In this document: one piece after another, positions 32,120 through 39,633 of the stretch
Numbering within the stretch: the stretch's first letter is position 1
Layout of the letters: every line of letters starts with the position of its first letter
DNA from: an uncultured Lachnospiraceae bacterium
GTDB taxonomy: Bacteria > Bacillota > Clostridia > Lachnospirales > Lachnospiraceae
Direction of reading: 5' to 3'
Assembly: GCA_947385425.1 (NCBI GenBank)
Contig: CANDKY010000029.1
Location: forward strand, 1-39,633
Length of the DNA stretch: 39,633 bases
Notes under the pieces: generated by a model
The model's input: only the letters and a program-made list of their open reading frames with translations
Databases searched by the model: none
What the model was told of the DNA's origin: nothing
Translations under genes and position numbers: made by a program

Positions 32120-33763
32120 ATGGGTGCAGAAATTTTACTATCAATGGCAGGCGGGCTGGGACTGTTTTTGTTTGGCATGACGGTTATGAGTGAGAGCATT
32201 GAGAAAGTGGCCGGGGCGCGGCTGCGTTCTATTCTGGAAATGTTTACGAAAAACCGGTTCACAGGGTTGATTGTGGGTATTATTTTTACAGGTGTGATTC
32301 AATCGTCGTCAGCGTGTACGGTGATGGTGGTCAGTTTCGTCAATTCCGGCCTTATGACGCTCTATCAGGCTGCCGGTGTGATCTATGGTGCCAATATCGG
32401 TACAACGATTACTTCCCAGCTTGTATCTTTTAATCTTTCTGAAATAGCGCCGGTGATTCTTCTGGCCGGTGTGCTTACCATGATGGCAGGCAAGGGGAAA
32501 CAAAAGGTCGCCCGGATCGGGGAAGTGATTGTTGGATTCGGGATCCTGTTTCTGGGACTGAGCAGTATGTCCAGCGCTATGTCAGGTATGAAAGACAATC
32601 CCAATGTTATGAATCTTTTGAAATCACTGCACAGCCCGCTGCTCGCTATCCTGATGGGAACGGTTATTACGGCTGTGATACAGAGTTCTTCGGTTACGGT
32701 CAGCATTGTGCTGCTGATGGCAAACCAGGGGCTGCTGGCGCTGCCTATCAGTCTTTTTATCATATTGGGGTGCAATATCGGCGCCTGTGCTTCGGCGGTG
32801 ATTGCTTCCCTGACCGGTAAGAAAGATGCCAAACGTGCGGCGATGATCCATCTGCTGTTTAATGTTATTGGTACGGCGATCCTTTATATTATTCTGTTGT
32901 TTGGCGCGGATATAGTGGTAGACCTGCTTCTAAAGTTTTCCGGCGGGAACCATGGGCGTTTTATTGCAAATGCGCATACGATAATTAAAATTTTCCAGGT
33001 AATTATCCTGTTTCCGTTTTCCAACCTGATTGTAAAACTTACTTATCTTCTGATACCGGGAGATGATAAGAAGGTTGGCTACAGGGACAGCTTCCAGTTG
33101 AAGTACATAGGCGAGAAGGTGGTTTTCAACCCGGCAACGGCAGTGGTTGAGGTGGCAAATGAGATTGAGCGTATGGCTTACCTTGCATCCGAGAACCTGA
33201 ACCGTGCCATGAATGCGCTGATTACGTTGGATCAGTCTGATATAGAGGAAGTATATGAAGTGGAGAAGAACATTAATTTCCTGAATCATGCGATTACCAA
33301 TTATCTGGTGAAAATAAACCAGACGACGCTGCCTATTGAGGATTTGAAAGGGATCGGCGCGCTGTTCCATGTGGTGAATGATATAGAGCGGATTGGCGAT
33401 CATGCGGAAAATGTGGCGGACGCGGCGAAGCGGCGTATCGACACGGGTGTCGGGTTCAGTGCCGTAGCGCAGAAGGAGCTGGGGGAAATGCTGAATATGG
33501 TAAATACCCTGATCCGTTTCTCGGTAGAAATGTATTCCAGCGGTTCCGAGGAACATTTGGAAGACATCCTGCATCTGGAAGACGCGGTGGATGAAAAGGA
33601 ACGGGAGCTGCAGAAAGCGCATGTGGAGAGGCTGACAAGGAATGAGTGCAGCCCGGAGGCGGGGATGCTGTTTTCCGATATCGTATCCGGTTTGGAGCGT
33701 GTGGCGGATCATGCGACAAATATTGCCTTTTCGATGATGGATAATGATCCGGAGGGAAATTGA
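32120..33763 (+). CDS. Na/phosphate cotransporter with PhoU-like C-terminus
   Basis: A 547-residue NptA/YjbB-type carrier. Two inverted Na_Pi_cotrans repeats hold the signature QSSS: TGVIQSSSACTVMVV (Gln61-Ser64) and TAVIQSSSVTVSIVL (from Gln188). About nine hydrophobic helices lie in residues 1-335. The C-terminal 200 residues form a helical PhoU-like domain (ERIGDHAENVADAA and ERVADHATNIAFSM), as in many bacterial members. ATG 32120 is chosen because it gives the family start (MGAEILLSMAGGLGLFLFG); an upstream extension to 31916 is possible but looks non-homologous. It uses the sodium gradient to take up or export phosphate. Confidence 0.93.
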   Translation: MGAEILLSMAGGLGLFLFGMTVMSESIEKVAGARLRSILEMFTKNRFTGLIVGIIFTGVIQSSSACTVMVVSFVNSGLMTLYQAAGVIYGANIGTTITSQLVSFNLSEIAPVILLAGVLTMMAGKGKQKVARIGEVIVGFGILFLGLSSMSSAMSGMKDNPNVMNLLKSLHSPLLAILMGTVITAVIQSSSVTVSIVLLMANQGLLALPISLFIILGCNIGACASAVIASLTGKKDAKRAAMIHLLFNVIGTAILYIILLFGADIVVDLLLKFSGGNHGRFIANAHTIIKIFQVIILFPFSNLIVKLTYLLIPGDDKKVGYRDSFQLKYIGEKVVFNPATAVVEVANEIERMAYLASENLNRAMNALITLDQSDIEEVYEVEKNINFLNHAITNYLVKINQTTLPIEDLKGIGALFHVVNDIERIGDHAENVADAAKRRIDTGVGFSAVAQKELGEMLNMVNTLIRFSVEMYSSGSEEHLEDILHLEDAVDEKERELQKAHVERLTRNECSPEAGMLFSDIVSGLERVADHATNIAFSMMDNDPEGN

Positions 33764-33824
33764 TCGCTTTATGTCGGACAGGCCGGAGTCTATAATACAG
33801 TATTTCTTTATGCCCGGATTTATG

Positions 33825-33849
33825 TGCCCTCCTGTCCGGATGGAGGGCA
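33825..33849 (+). other. 8-bp hairpin after the Na/Pi cotransporter
   Basis: TGCCCTCC (33825-33832) and GGAGGGCA (33842-33849) form a perfect stem with a 9-nt loop. There is no T-run, so it is at best a weak terminator or transcript-stabilising 3' hairpin. The stretch 33850-34003 shows only AT-rich sequence and no gene. Confidence 0.4.
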
Positions 33850-34003
33850 TAAGGCCCCGGGGGCAGCCGGGAGGGGACAGGATGCCAACCGCATAGGTGG
33901 AAAAAGTTGATATATTGTACAGCCGGAATTTCTTCATACAACATCTATTGCAAATTATCTAAATTTCTTCTCTAAAATCCCAAAAATTTCTATACATAAG
34001 TAT

Positions 34004-34032
34004 TTGACAGGAGGGGTAATAGTTGCTATAAT
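34004..34032 (+). promoter_or_regulatory. Perfect consensus sigma-A promoter
   Basis: TTGACA (34004-34009) and TATAAT (34027-34032) are both perfect and 17 bp apart. It faces the NlpC/P60 gene and would give a leader of about 185 nt. The leader contains a TTTGTAATA/TATTACAA pairing around 34056-34112 and an AAGTAAA/TTTACTT hairpin near 34130-34152. I recognise no known riboswitch in it. Confidence 0.85.
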
Positions 34033-34224
34033 ATCCCTGTAATAAGTTGTAACAAATTTGTAATAAATCGGAGATATCTATTAATAAAATATGGTTGGGC
34101 ATCCGGATATTACAATTTCTGACGGATAAAAAGTAAATCTTGTTTTTACTTAAAAAACTTTGTAAAATCGTGTGAATCGGAAAAAAGTTTAAAAATATGT
34201 ATCGGAAAGGTTTGGGATAAATTT

Positions 34225-35328
34225 ATGAGATTACAGTCAGCAGGGATTATTTTTGCAGTAGGAATGACATTGTATGCATGTCCGGTTTATGCGGCGCATC
34301 CGGCGAGTGTGGGAAGCGCGGCGGAACTGGTCAGTTCGGTGACGGGGCAGGATCGGAGGGCGGAGGATCTGCAGACGGAATCTATCAAGGAAGTAGTGTC
34401 AGCGTCCATAGGGTCGGCTGCCCTCCTGGAGTCGGAAAAAACGGCGGAAGAATACAAGGCGGCTGCGATGGAAGCTGAAGGGGCCCTGTGGGGTTATACG
34501 AATCTTGGAATTTCTAATGTGAATGATAATCTGAATATCCGGAAGTCACCGAGCGAGGACAGCAGGATGGTGGGTAAGCTTCCGAAAAATGCTGCCTGTG
34601 AATTGATTTCGGAGGAGGGTGAATGGACTTATATCCGTTCCGGCAAAGTAGAGGGATATGTGAAAAGCGAGTATTTGCTCAGCGGATGGAATGCAAAGAA
34701 GCGTGCATTGGAAGAAGTTTCCACTGTGGCAGTAGTGGATACATCGACTTTGAAAGTCAGGGAGCAGCCGAATACGGAATGTGAAGTGGTAACGCTTGTC
34801 CCGAAGGGCGAGGAGCTGGAGGTAGTTGATGTAAGTGACGGATGGGTAAAGATTATGATCGACGACGAAGAGAACTATGTGTCGGCGGATTATGTGAAAC
34901 TGGAAGAAAAGCTGGCAAGTGCAATTACTATGACCGAATTGCTGTATGGCCAGGGGGTATCCGATATCCGTGTGGATTTGTGCCAGTTTGCAAAGCAGTA
35001 TGTGGGGAATCCTTATGTCTGGGGCGGCACCAGCCTGACAAGGGGGGCGGATTGTTCCGGTTTCGTACTTAGCGTATATAAGAATTTTGGCATTTCCCTG
35101 CCAAGGACTTCCTCGTCCCAGGCAAATGCCGGAACCAAAATCAGCATGTCCCAGGCAAAGCCGGGGGATCTTATTTTCTATGCGAAAGGCGGAAGAATCA
35201 ACCATGTGGCAATTTATATCGGGAATGGCCAGGTAGTGCATGCCAGCAGCCCCAGGACGGGGATTAAGATTTCCAATTACAATTACCGTACCCCGGCTAA
35301 GGTGGTAAGGATTTTGCCTAATGATTGA
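34225..35328 (+). CDS. Secreted SH3b-SH3b-NlpC/P60 cell-wall endopeptidase
   Basis: A 367-residue exported peptidoglycan hydrolase. A signal peptide (residues 1-24, MTLYACPVYAAH) is followed by a linker, two bacterial SH3 domains (about 97-153 and 168-226) that should bind wall peptides, and a C-terminal NlpC/P60 domain (about 248-367). The catalytic residues are Cys277 in GADCSGF, His327 in INHVAIYIG and His339 in VVHASS. It would cut the D-Glu to diamino-acid bond in stem peptides. ATG 34225 follows GGAAAGG. It has its own strong promoter and terminator, so it is monocistronic. Confidence 0.95.
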   Translation: MRLQSAGIIFAVGMTLYACPVYAAHPASVGSAAELVSSVTGQDRRAEDLQTESIKEVVSASIGSAALLESEKTAEEYKAAAMEAEGALWGYTNLGISNVNDNLNIRKSPSEDSRMVGKLPKNAACELISEEGEWTYIRSGKVEGYVKSEYLLSGWNAKKRALEEVSTVAVVDTSTLKVREQPNTECEVVTLVPKGEELEVVDVSDGWVKIMIDDEENYVSADYVKLEEKLASAITMTELLYGQGVSDIRVDLCQFAKQYVGNPYVWGGTSLTRGADCSGFVLSVYKNFGISLPRTSSSQANAGTKISMSQAKPGDLIFYAKGGRINHVAIYIGNGQVVHASSPRTGIKISNYNYRTPAKVVRILPND

Positions 35329-35352
35329 TATTGTTTACAGGTTATGGAAGAG

Positions 35353-35407
35353 ATGGGATTTTTGGCTGTACAGTTATTGTGCGGCCGAAAATCCCATTCT
35401 TTTTTTA
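35353..35407 (+). terminator. Strong intrinsic terminator after the NlpC/P60 gene
   Basis: A 16-bp stem (35353-35368 with 35382-35397, two G-T wobbles) is followed by TCTTTTTTTATTTTAT. It closes the wall-hydrolase transcript 24 bp after its stop. Confidence 0.9.
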
Positions 35408-35455
35408 TTTTATAAAGGAAAGTTCCCTGTGGGGAACGGATAGTTAATGACATTG

Positions 35456-35724
35456 GTTCACTACCCGCCCTATGCGTGGCCCTGGCACCCCATCTGATTT
35501 TTTTGCATCGTTTTGAATGATGGTTTTACTTAACAGAAGATTCGCAAACTCAGGGGAAAATGGCCATGGATGGCCATTTTAGGCTGTGCCGGGCATGGAT
35601 GCCCTTCACAGCCGACCCGGACTCTGTCAGTAACTTGCCTCTTCTGTTTAGTAAAACCCCATTCAAATAAGCTGCAAAAAAATCAGATGGGGTGCCAGGG
35701 CCGCGCATAGGGCGGGGAGTGAAC
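35456..35724. repeat. 269-bp near-perfect palindrome upstream of the Rpn-like gene
   Basis: The first 52 bp (starting GTTCACTACCCGCCCTATGC) match the inverted last 52 bp at 50 positions. The next segments also pair (GAATGATGGTTTTACTTAAC against the inverse of GTAAAACCCCATTC). The centre holds two tight hairpins: AAAATGGCCAT/ATGGCCATTTT and GGCTGTG...GGGCAT/ATGCCC...CACAGCC. It carries no credible gene. It lies 100 bp before a PD-(D/E)XK transposase-like gene. It may be a non-autonomous mobile element or a substrate of that protein. Confidence 0.85.
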
Positions 35725-35769
35725 TGTAACAAAATAACACCGGTTTCTAAATTTCCGGTGGCTGGTTTG

Positions 35770-35799
35770 TTGCAATAGTTTGGAGGTATATGTTATAAT
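35770..35799 (+). promoter_or_regulatory. Promoter of the Rpn-like gene
   Basis: TTGCAA (35770-35775) and TATAAT (35794-35799), 18 bp apart, lie 25 bp before ATG 35824. A CACCGG/CCGGTG hairpin (about 35739-35760) lies just upstream. Confidence 0.6.
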
Positions 35800-35823
35800 T
35801 TTTAATATATATAGGAGAATTTT

Positions 35824-36696
35824 ATGAACGGTAAAAAAATACAATGGCATCCGGGATTTGTAGCGGCTATGAACCTGGAATTTGCACAGGACAGATCAGG
35901 GCTGATATTTGAGAAGGAGTACAACCTGAACACGAAGCCCTTAGAAATAGACTTGCTGGTGATAAAGAAAGAGGCTTCTGTAAAGATAACAAATGAAATA
36001 GGGAAGCTTTTCAGGGGGCATAATATCATGGAATATAAATCCCCGGGAGATGGACTTGATATAGACGCATTTTATAAAGCGGGAGCTTATGCCGGGCTTT
36101 ATAAATCCTATGGGGAGACAACGGACGCGATAAAGGCGGATGATGTGACAGTGTCTCTTGTAAGGGAGGCTAAGCCAAAGGGATTATTCCATTATTTTAA
36201 GGAACATGGTTATATAGTATCAAATCCATATCATGGAATATACTATGTGGAAGGAGCGGTTTTATTTCTGACACAGATTATTGTCACGGGGGAATTGGAG
36301 GAAGCGGCGCACATTTGGCTGGGAGCATTGTCAGGGCGGATGGAAAAGCAGAGTATGGCTAGGCTGTTGGAAAATGTCCTGAGACTATCCGGGAAAGCTG
36401 ATAAAGAATTTGCGGATTCTGTTTTGGAAGTAAGCATTGGGGCGAACAGGGGTGTGATGGAAGAACTGAAGGGAGATGAAAATATGTGCCAGGCATTGAT
36501 GGAGATTATGGAGCCACAACTCTTGATTAAGGAAAATGAATGGAGAGAAGAAGGAATAAAAGAGGGGATAAAAGAAGGAAGGATACAGGGAACCATTGAT
36601 ACATTGCGGGATTTGGGTTATGAAGATATACAGATAAAGGAAGCGGTTATGAAAAAGTATTTCCTGACCGAAGAGGAAGCAGGGGCGTATTTATAA
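35824..36696 (+). CDS. Rpn-family PD-(D/E)XK nuclease / transposase-like protein
   Basis: A 290-residue protein resembling Rpn/Transposase_31-type proteins. The nuclease-like core is visible as EYNLNTKPLEIDLLVIKK (Asp of the active site) followed by HNIMEYKSPGDGLD (Glu-x-Lys). The C-terminus has the charged heptad-like stretch REEGIKEGIKEGRIQG and the ending LGYEDIQIKEAVMKKYF, both typical of this group. Rpn proteins promote RecA-independent recombination by DNA cleavage in E. coli. AGGAGAA precedes ATG 35824. It stands alone, with its own promoter, beside a long palindrome. It lacks an obvious partner transposon structure. Confidence 0.8.
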   Translation: MNGKKIQWHPGFVAAMNLEFAQDRSGLIFEKEYNLNTKPLEIDLLVIKKEASVKITNEIGKLFRGHNIMEYKSPGDGLDIDAFYKAGAYAGLYKSYGETTDAIKADDVTVSLVREAKPKGLFHYFKEHGYIVSNPYHGIYYVEGAVLFLTQIIVTGELEEAAHIWLGALSGRMEKQSMARLLENVLRLSGKADKEFADSVLEVSIGANRGVMEELKGDENMCQALMEIMEPQLLIKENEWREEGIKEGIKEGRIQGTIDTLRDLGYEDIQIKEAVMKKYFLTEEEAGAYL

Positions 36697-36835
36697 ATGT
36701 GGATAAGGGGAGGGCAGGTCATTTCAGGGTATAGCAACTGTGAAAAAGCCTTTTGCCCATGTTTCATCACTGATGATGCCACATGGGTGGGGCATGGACA
36801 TTTCCTGGGGGACATGTGAGAAGGGGATAAAATTG

Positions 36836-36872
36836 AAATACACCCGGGTATGTACGTCCGGGTGTATTTTTT
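36836..36872. terminator. Bidirectional terminator between convergent genes
   Basis: AAATACACCCGG (36836-36847) and CCGGGTGTATTT (36858-36869) form a perfect 12-bp stem. T-runs follow on the plus strand, and A-rich sequence before it gives a modest T-run on the minus strand. It separates the Rpn-like gene from the symporter gene. The preceding 36697-36835 stretch shows no gene. Confidence 0.85.
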
Positions 36873-36918
36873 ATGCGCACGGGCATCCGGAGGCAATATG
36901 CCATGGCCCGTTATTGGT

Positions 36919-38457
36919 TTATTCCCCAAGATCTGATTTAACCGGGACTTCTGTTTTTCTTTCATAGCAGGAAAATGCCGCATCTACAAATGCATTTTCC
37001 AATTTTGGCGTGACAAGGCTTACCGCCGGTACGATGGCCAGGCCTGCAAGCATGGCGAATGCGCCTGCGTTGATGGGGGATTGGAGCATGGCGGGGAACC
37101 GGCTGCGGAACAGCATGTTGCACACCATGAACCCGGATCCGAAAAGGAAGCTGACCCATGCGGAAACAGCAGTAGTTTTTTTCCAGTAAAGGCCGTAAAG
37201 GAACGGCGCCAGGAAAGCTCCTGCAAGGGCGCCCCAGGATACGCCCATTAACTGTGCGATAAAAGTAACGTTGCCCTTGTATTGTATAATGGCTATCACG
37301 ACGGAGATGGCGATAAATACCACGATTAGGATCCGGATAGTAAGAAGCTGTTTCTTTTCACTCATGTCTTTTATAACGTTATCCTTCAGGAAGTCAATGG
37401 TTAAGGTGGAGCTGGAAGCCATGACGAGGGAGGAGAGCGTGGACATGGAAGCCGACAGTACCAGGATGACAACCAATCCTATAAGGGCGGGGGAGAGGTT
37501 GGAAATCATGGCCGGGATAATGGCATCAAAACCTTCCGCCGCAACATCCACACTGTCCGAATACAGCCGTCCGAACCCGCCGAGGAAATAACAGCCGCCG
37601 GAAACAACTATGGCAAACATGGTGGAGATGATGGTTCCTTTTTTTATGGCTTTTTCACTTTTTATGGCATAAAATTTCTGTACCATCTGAGGCAGACCCC
37701 AGGTCCCCAGTGATGTCAGTATAACCACGCCCAGGAGATTAGCGGGGTCAGGCCCGAAGAAGGATGCGAAGACGCCGGGCTGTGCCGATACGGTTTCGTC
37801 GGAAATCCGGGCAAGCAAATCCAGGGATTCCAGAAAACCGCCGTTGCTTTTCAGTACGGCGGCAATGACAGCCGCAATGCCAAAAAGCATGATAATGCCC
37901 TGTAAAAAATCATTGATGGCAGTAGCCATATATCCGCCTGCAATGACATAGATACCGGTCAGGACAGCCATAATGATAATGCAGACCGTATAGTCAATGT
38001 TAAATGCCATGCCGAACAGGCGGGAAAGGCCATTGTACAGGGAGGCGGTATAGGGGATAAGGAAAATAAATACAATGGCTGACGCCCCGATTTTCAGGCC
38101 GTTGCTGTGAAAACGCCTGCCGAAAAATTCGGGCATGGTGGCGCTGTTAAGATGCTGGGTCATAATCCGTGTACGGCGTCCGAGGATAACCCATGCCAGC
38201 ATGGAACCGATCAGCGCGTTGCCGATACCGATCCATGTGGAGGCAATCCCGTATTTCCAGCCGAACTGCCCGGCATAGCCGACAAAGATAACGGCGGAAA
38301 AGTAGGATGTCCCGTAAGCAAAGGCCGTGAGCCATGGCCCTACGCTGCGCCCTCCCAGCACAAAGCTGTTGACATCCGTGGCATGTTTGCGGCAGTAGAA
38401 GCCGATAGCCACCATTACGGCAAAGAATAAGATTAGCATGGTAAGTTTTAATGTCAT
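36919..38457 (-). CDS. Sodium:solute symporter (SSS family)
   Basis: A 512-residue carrier with about 13 hydrophobic helices. The family pattern is clear: LGGRSVGPWLTAFAYGTSYFSAV near the first helices, YVIAGGYMATAINDFLQGII in the middle and LSASMSTLSSLVMASSSTLT in the sodium-site helix. The substrate cannot be read; relatives carry proline, pantothenate or short carboxylates. It lies 109 bp downstream of an acyl-CoA synthetase on the same strand, which suggests a carboxylic acid that is then CoA-activated. The start has a GAGAGGAT site. The C-terminal region ends in a hydrophilic tail. Confidence 0.92.
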   Translation of the reverse strand: MTLKLTMLILFFAVMVAIGFYCRKHATDVNSFVLGGRSVGPWLTAFAYGTSYFSAVIFVGYAGQFGWKYGIASTWIGIGNALIGSMLAWVILGRRTRIMTQHLNSATMPEFFGRRFHSNGLKIGASAIVFIFLIPYTASLYNGLSRLFGMAFNIDYTVCIIIMAVLTGIYVIAGGYMATAINDFLQGIIMLFGIAAVIAAVLKSNGGFLESLDLLARISDETVSAQPGVFASFFGPDPANLLGVVILTSLGTWGLPQMVQKFYAIKSEKAIKKGTIISTMFAIVVSGGCYFLGGFGRLYSDSVDVAAEGFDAIIPAMISNLSPALIGLVVILVLSASMSTLSSLVMASSSTLTIDFLKDNVIKDMSEKKQLLTIRILIVVFIAISVVIAIIQYKGNVTFIAQLMGVSWGALAGAFLAPFLYGLYWKKTTAVSAWVSFLFGSGFMVCNMLFRSRFPAMLQSPINAGAFAMLAGLAIVPAVSLVTPKLENAFVDAAFSCYERKTEVPVKSDLGE

Positions 38458-38566
38458 TGTTTCTATCCTCTCATCTGTTAAAATTTCTTTTTATCTTTTT
38501 ATCAGTTTGTTTAATTTCTTATTTCTTTTCATTTTACTACTTTATTACTTTTTATTTATGCGGATT
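38458..38566 (-). other. 109-bp AT-rich spacer between the ligase and symporter genes
   Basis: On the coding (minus) strand it is almost pure A/G with scattered T, ending in the symporter binding site GAGAGGAT. No hairpin or T-run that would stop transcription is seen, so the two genes may be co-transcribed. Confidence 0.4.
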
Positions 38567-39633
38567 TCATCCGCGGTTTTGTGCCGCGACCAGATTGACG
38601 CCGCAGTAACGTTCCCTCAGTTTCGGTTTTTCAATCTTGCCGGTAGGGTTCCTGGGGATTTCGGCAAAAATGATTTTGTGTGGGCGTTTGTAGCGGGGCA
38701 GTTTCCGGCAGAAACTGTTGATCTCTTCTTCGGTGCATTCCATGCCGGGTTTCTGTTCGATGATGGCGGCAGTAATTTCACCAAGCCGTTTATCGGGCAG
38801 GCCGATGACGGCTACGTCATGGACAGCGTTGTGGCCCCGCAGGAAATCTTCGATCTGGACGGGGTAGATATTTTCACCGCCGCTGATAATAACATCCTTT
38901 TTCCGGTCTACAAGGAAAATAAAGCCGTCTTCGTCTTCCTGTGCCATATCGCCGGTATAGAGCCAGCCGTCTGCGGAAAGCACTTCGCTGGTAGCTTCTT
39001 CATCATTAAAATAGCATGTCATAACGCCGGGGCCTTTGACTGCCAGTTCGCCTACGGCTCCTTTGGGCACGGTATTTTTCTGCTCGTCCACGATTTTCGT
39101 TTCCCAGCCATAGCCTGCTTTCCCGATGGCTCCGACTTTATGGATATTTTCCACGCCAAGGTGTACGCAGCCTGGGCCGATGGATTCGCTTAAGCCGTAA
39201 TTGGTATCATAAGCGTGATCCGGGAAATAGGTTTTCCAGTGTTTGATCAGGCTGGGCGGTACGGGCTGGGCGCCGATATGCATCAGCCGCCATTGGGAAA
39301 GTTCATAATCTTTAAGCTTCACCCTGCCGCTGTCCAGGGCTTCCAGGATATCCTGCGCCCAGGGGACGAGCAGCCATACGATAGTGCATTTTTCTTTGGA
39401 AACGGCATCCAGGATATATTCCGGCCTGGTACCCTTTAACAGGACAGCCCTGCCGCCGGAAATCAGGGAACCGAACCAGTGCATTTTTGCCCCGGTATGG
39501 TAGAGCGGCGGTATGCACAGGAAGACATCTTCCTTTGTCTGGCCGTGGTGTTTCTGTTCGACAGCGGCAGAATGCATCAGGCTTTCGTGGTTATGTAAAA
39601 TGGCTTTCGGGAAGCCGGTGGTGCCGGAAGAAA
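38567..39633 (-). CDS. Acyl-CoA synthetase / AMP-binding ligase (5' end outside window)
   Basis: Class I adenylate-forming enzyme that activates a carboxylic acid with ATP and CoA. The visible C-terminal 355 residues begin within the phosphate-binding loop (SSGTTGFPKAIL, read from the window edge), continue through YGLSE, GWLYTGDMAQEDEDGF and DRKKDVIISGGENIYP, and end with the catalytic-lysine motif PTGKIEKPKL. About 150 to 200 N-terminal residues lie beyond the window. The frame begins at 39631; the first Met in the window (39577) is internal. The substrate is unknown. It is the first gene in this view of a two-gene unit with the symporter. Stop is at 38567-38569. Confidence 0.93.
   Translation of the reverse strand, partial: SSGTTGFPKAILHNHESLMHSAAVEQKHHGQTKEDVFLCIPPLYHTGAKMHWFGSLISGGRAVLLKGTRPEYILDAVSKEKCTIVWLLVPWAQDILEALDSGRVKLKDYELSQWRLMHIGAQPVPPSLIKHWKTYFPDHAYDTNYGLSESIGPGCVHLGVENIHKVGAIGKAGYGWETKIVDEQKNTVPKGAVGELAVKGPGVMTCYFNDEEATSEVLSADGWLYTGDMAQEDEDGFIFLVDRKKDVIISGGENIYPVQIEDFLRGHNAVHDVAVIGLPDKRLGEITAAIIEQKPGMECTEEEINSFCRKLPRYKRPHKIIFAEIPRNPTGKIEKPKLRERYCGVNLVAAQNRG

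Noticed and set aside
34035-34224. c-di-AMP (ydaO-type) riboswitch before the NlpC/P60 gene
   Set aside because: Considered because of the gene type, but the conserved sequence blocks of that riboswitch were not recognised.

Overview
The window reads as a chromosome segment from a gut-type Clostridia, most likely Lachnospiraceae. Supporting evidence is the rnfCDGEAB gene order, the rimP-nusA-ylxR-ylxQ-infB-rbfA-nrnA-truB-ribF translation operon, strong GGAGG-type ribosome binding sites, orphan receiver/hybrid-kinase signalling, and many dispersed palindromic elements. Species cannot be fixed from sequence alone. No rRNA, tRNA or CRISPR array was seen.

Layout: (1) 1-4154, the Rnf energy-converting complex: the last codons of a probable rnfC, then rnfD, rnfG, rnfE, rnfA and rnfB, with a repeat-bearing gap between rnfA and rnfB. 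(2) 4154-6041, a 227-bp palindromic element, a divergently placed XRE/S24-like repressor (minus strand) and a structured, mostly non-coding stretch. (3) 6042-10341, a membrane hybrid histidine kinase with its own receiver and Hpt domain, then a protein made of a pseudo-receiver plus a receiver with no output domain. (4) 10657-20246, an RND/MMPL exporter, a 1736-residue GLUG-repeat surface protein, a serine hydrolase of the beta-lactamase fold and a Uma2-family nuclease-fold protein. (5) 20281-21781, a multi-hairpin element and an orphan tyrosine recombinase. (6) 21849-31919, the translation/RNA operon behind a well-formed promoter and a leader terminator. (7) 32120-36696, a Na/phosphate cotransporter, an SH3-NlpC/P60 wall hydrolase behind a perfect consensus promoter, a 269-bp palindrome and an Rpn-like PD-(D/E)XK protein. 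(8) 36919-39633, on the minus strand, an acyl-CoA synthetase (running off the window) followed by a sodium:solute symporter.

How the genes work together: Rnf makes the Na+ or H+ gradient that the Na/phosphate and SSS transporters can spend. The hybrid kinase can hand phosphate through its receiver and Hpt to the adjacent two-receiver protein. The MMPL exporter and the giant anchored surface protein overlap by four codons' worth of sequence or less and look like one functional unit. The nusA-infB block couples transcription, ribosome maturation, initiation and RNA turnover.

The parts that ordinary annotation would miss are mostly structural: a near-ideal three-way-junction sequence at the end of infB, long imperfect palindromes next to rnfB and the Rpn gene, 30-bp in-frame tandem repeats inside the rnf operon, a 63-bp coding repeat in the surface protein, and a 240-residue acidic tail on NusA.
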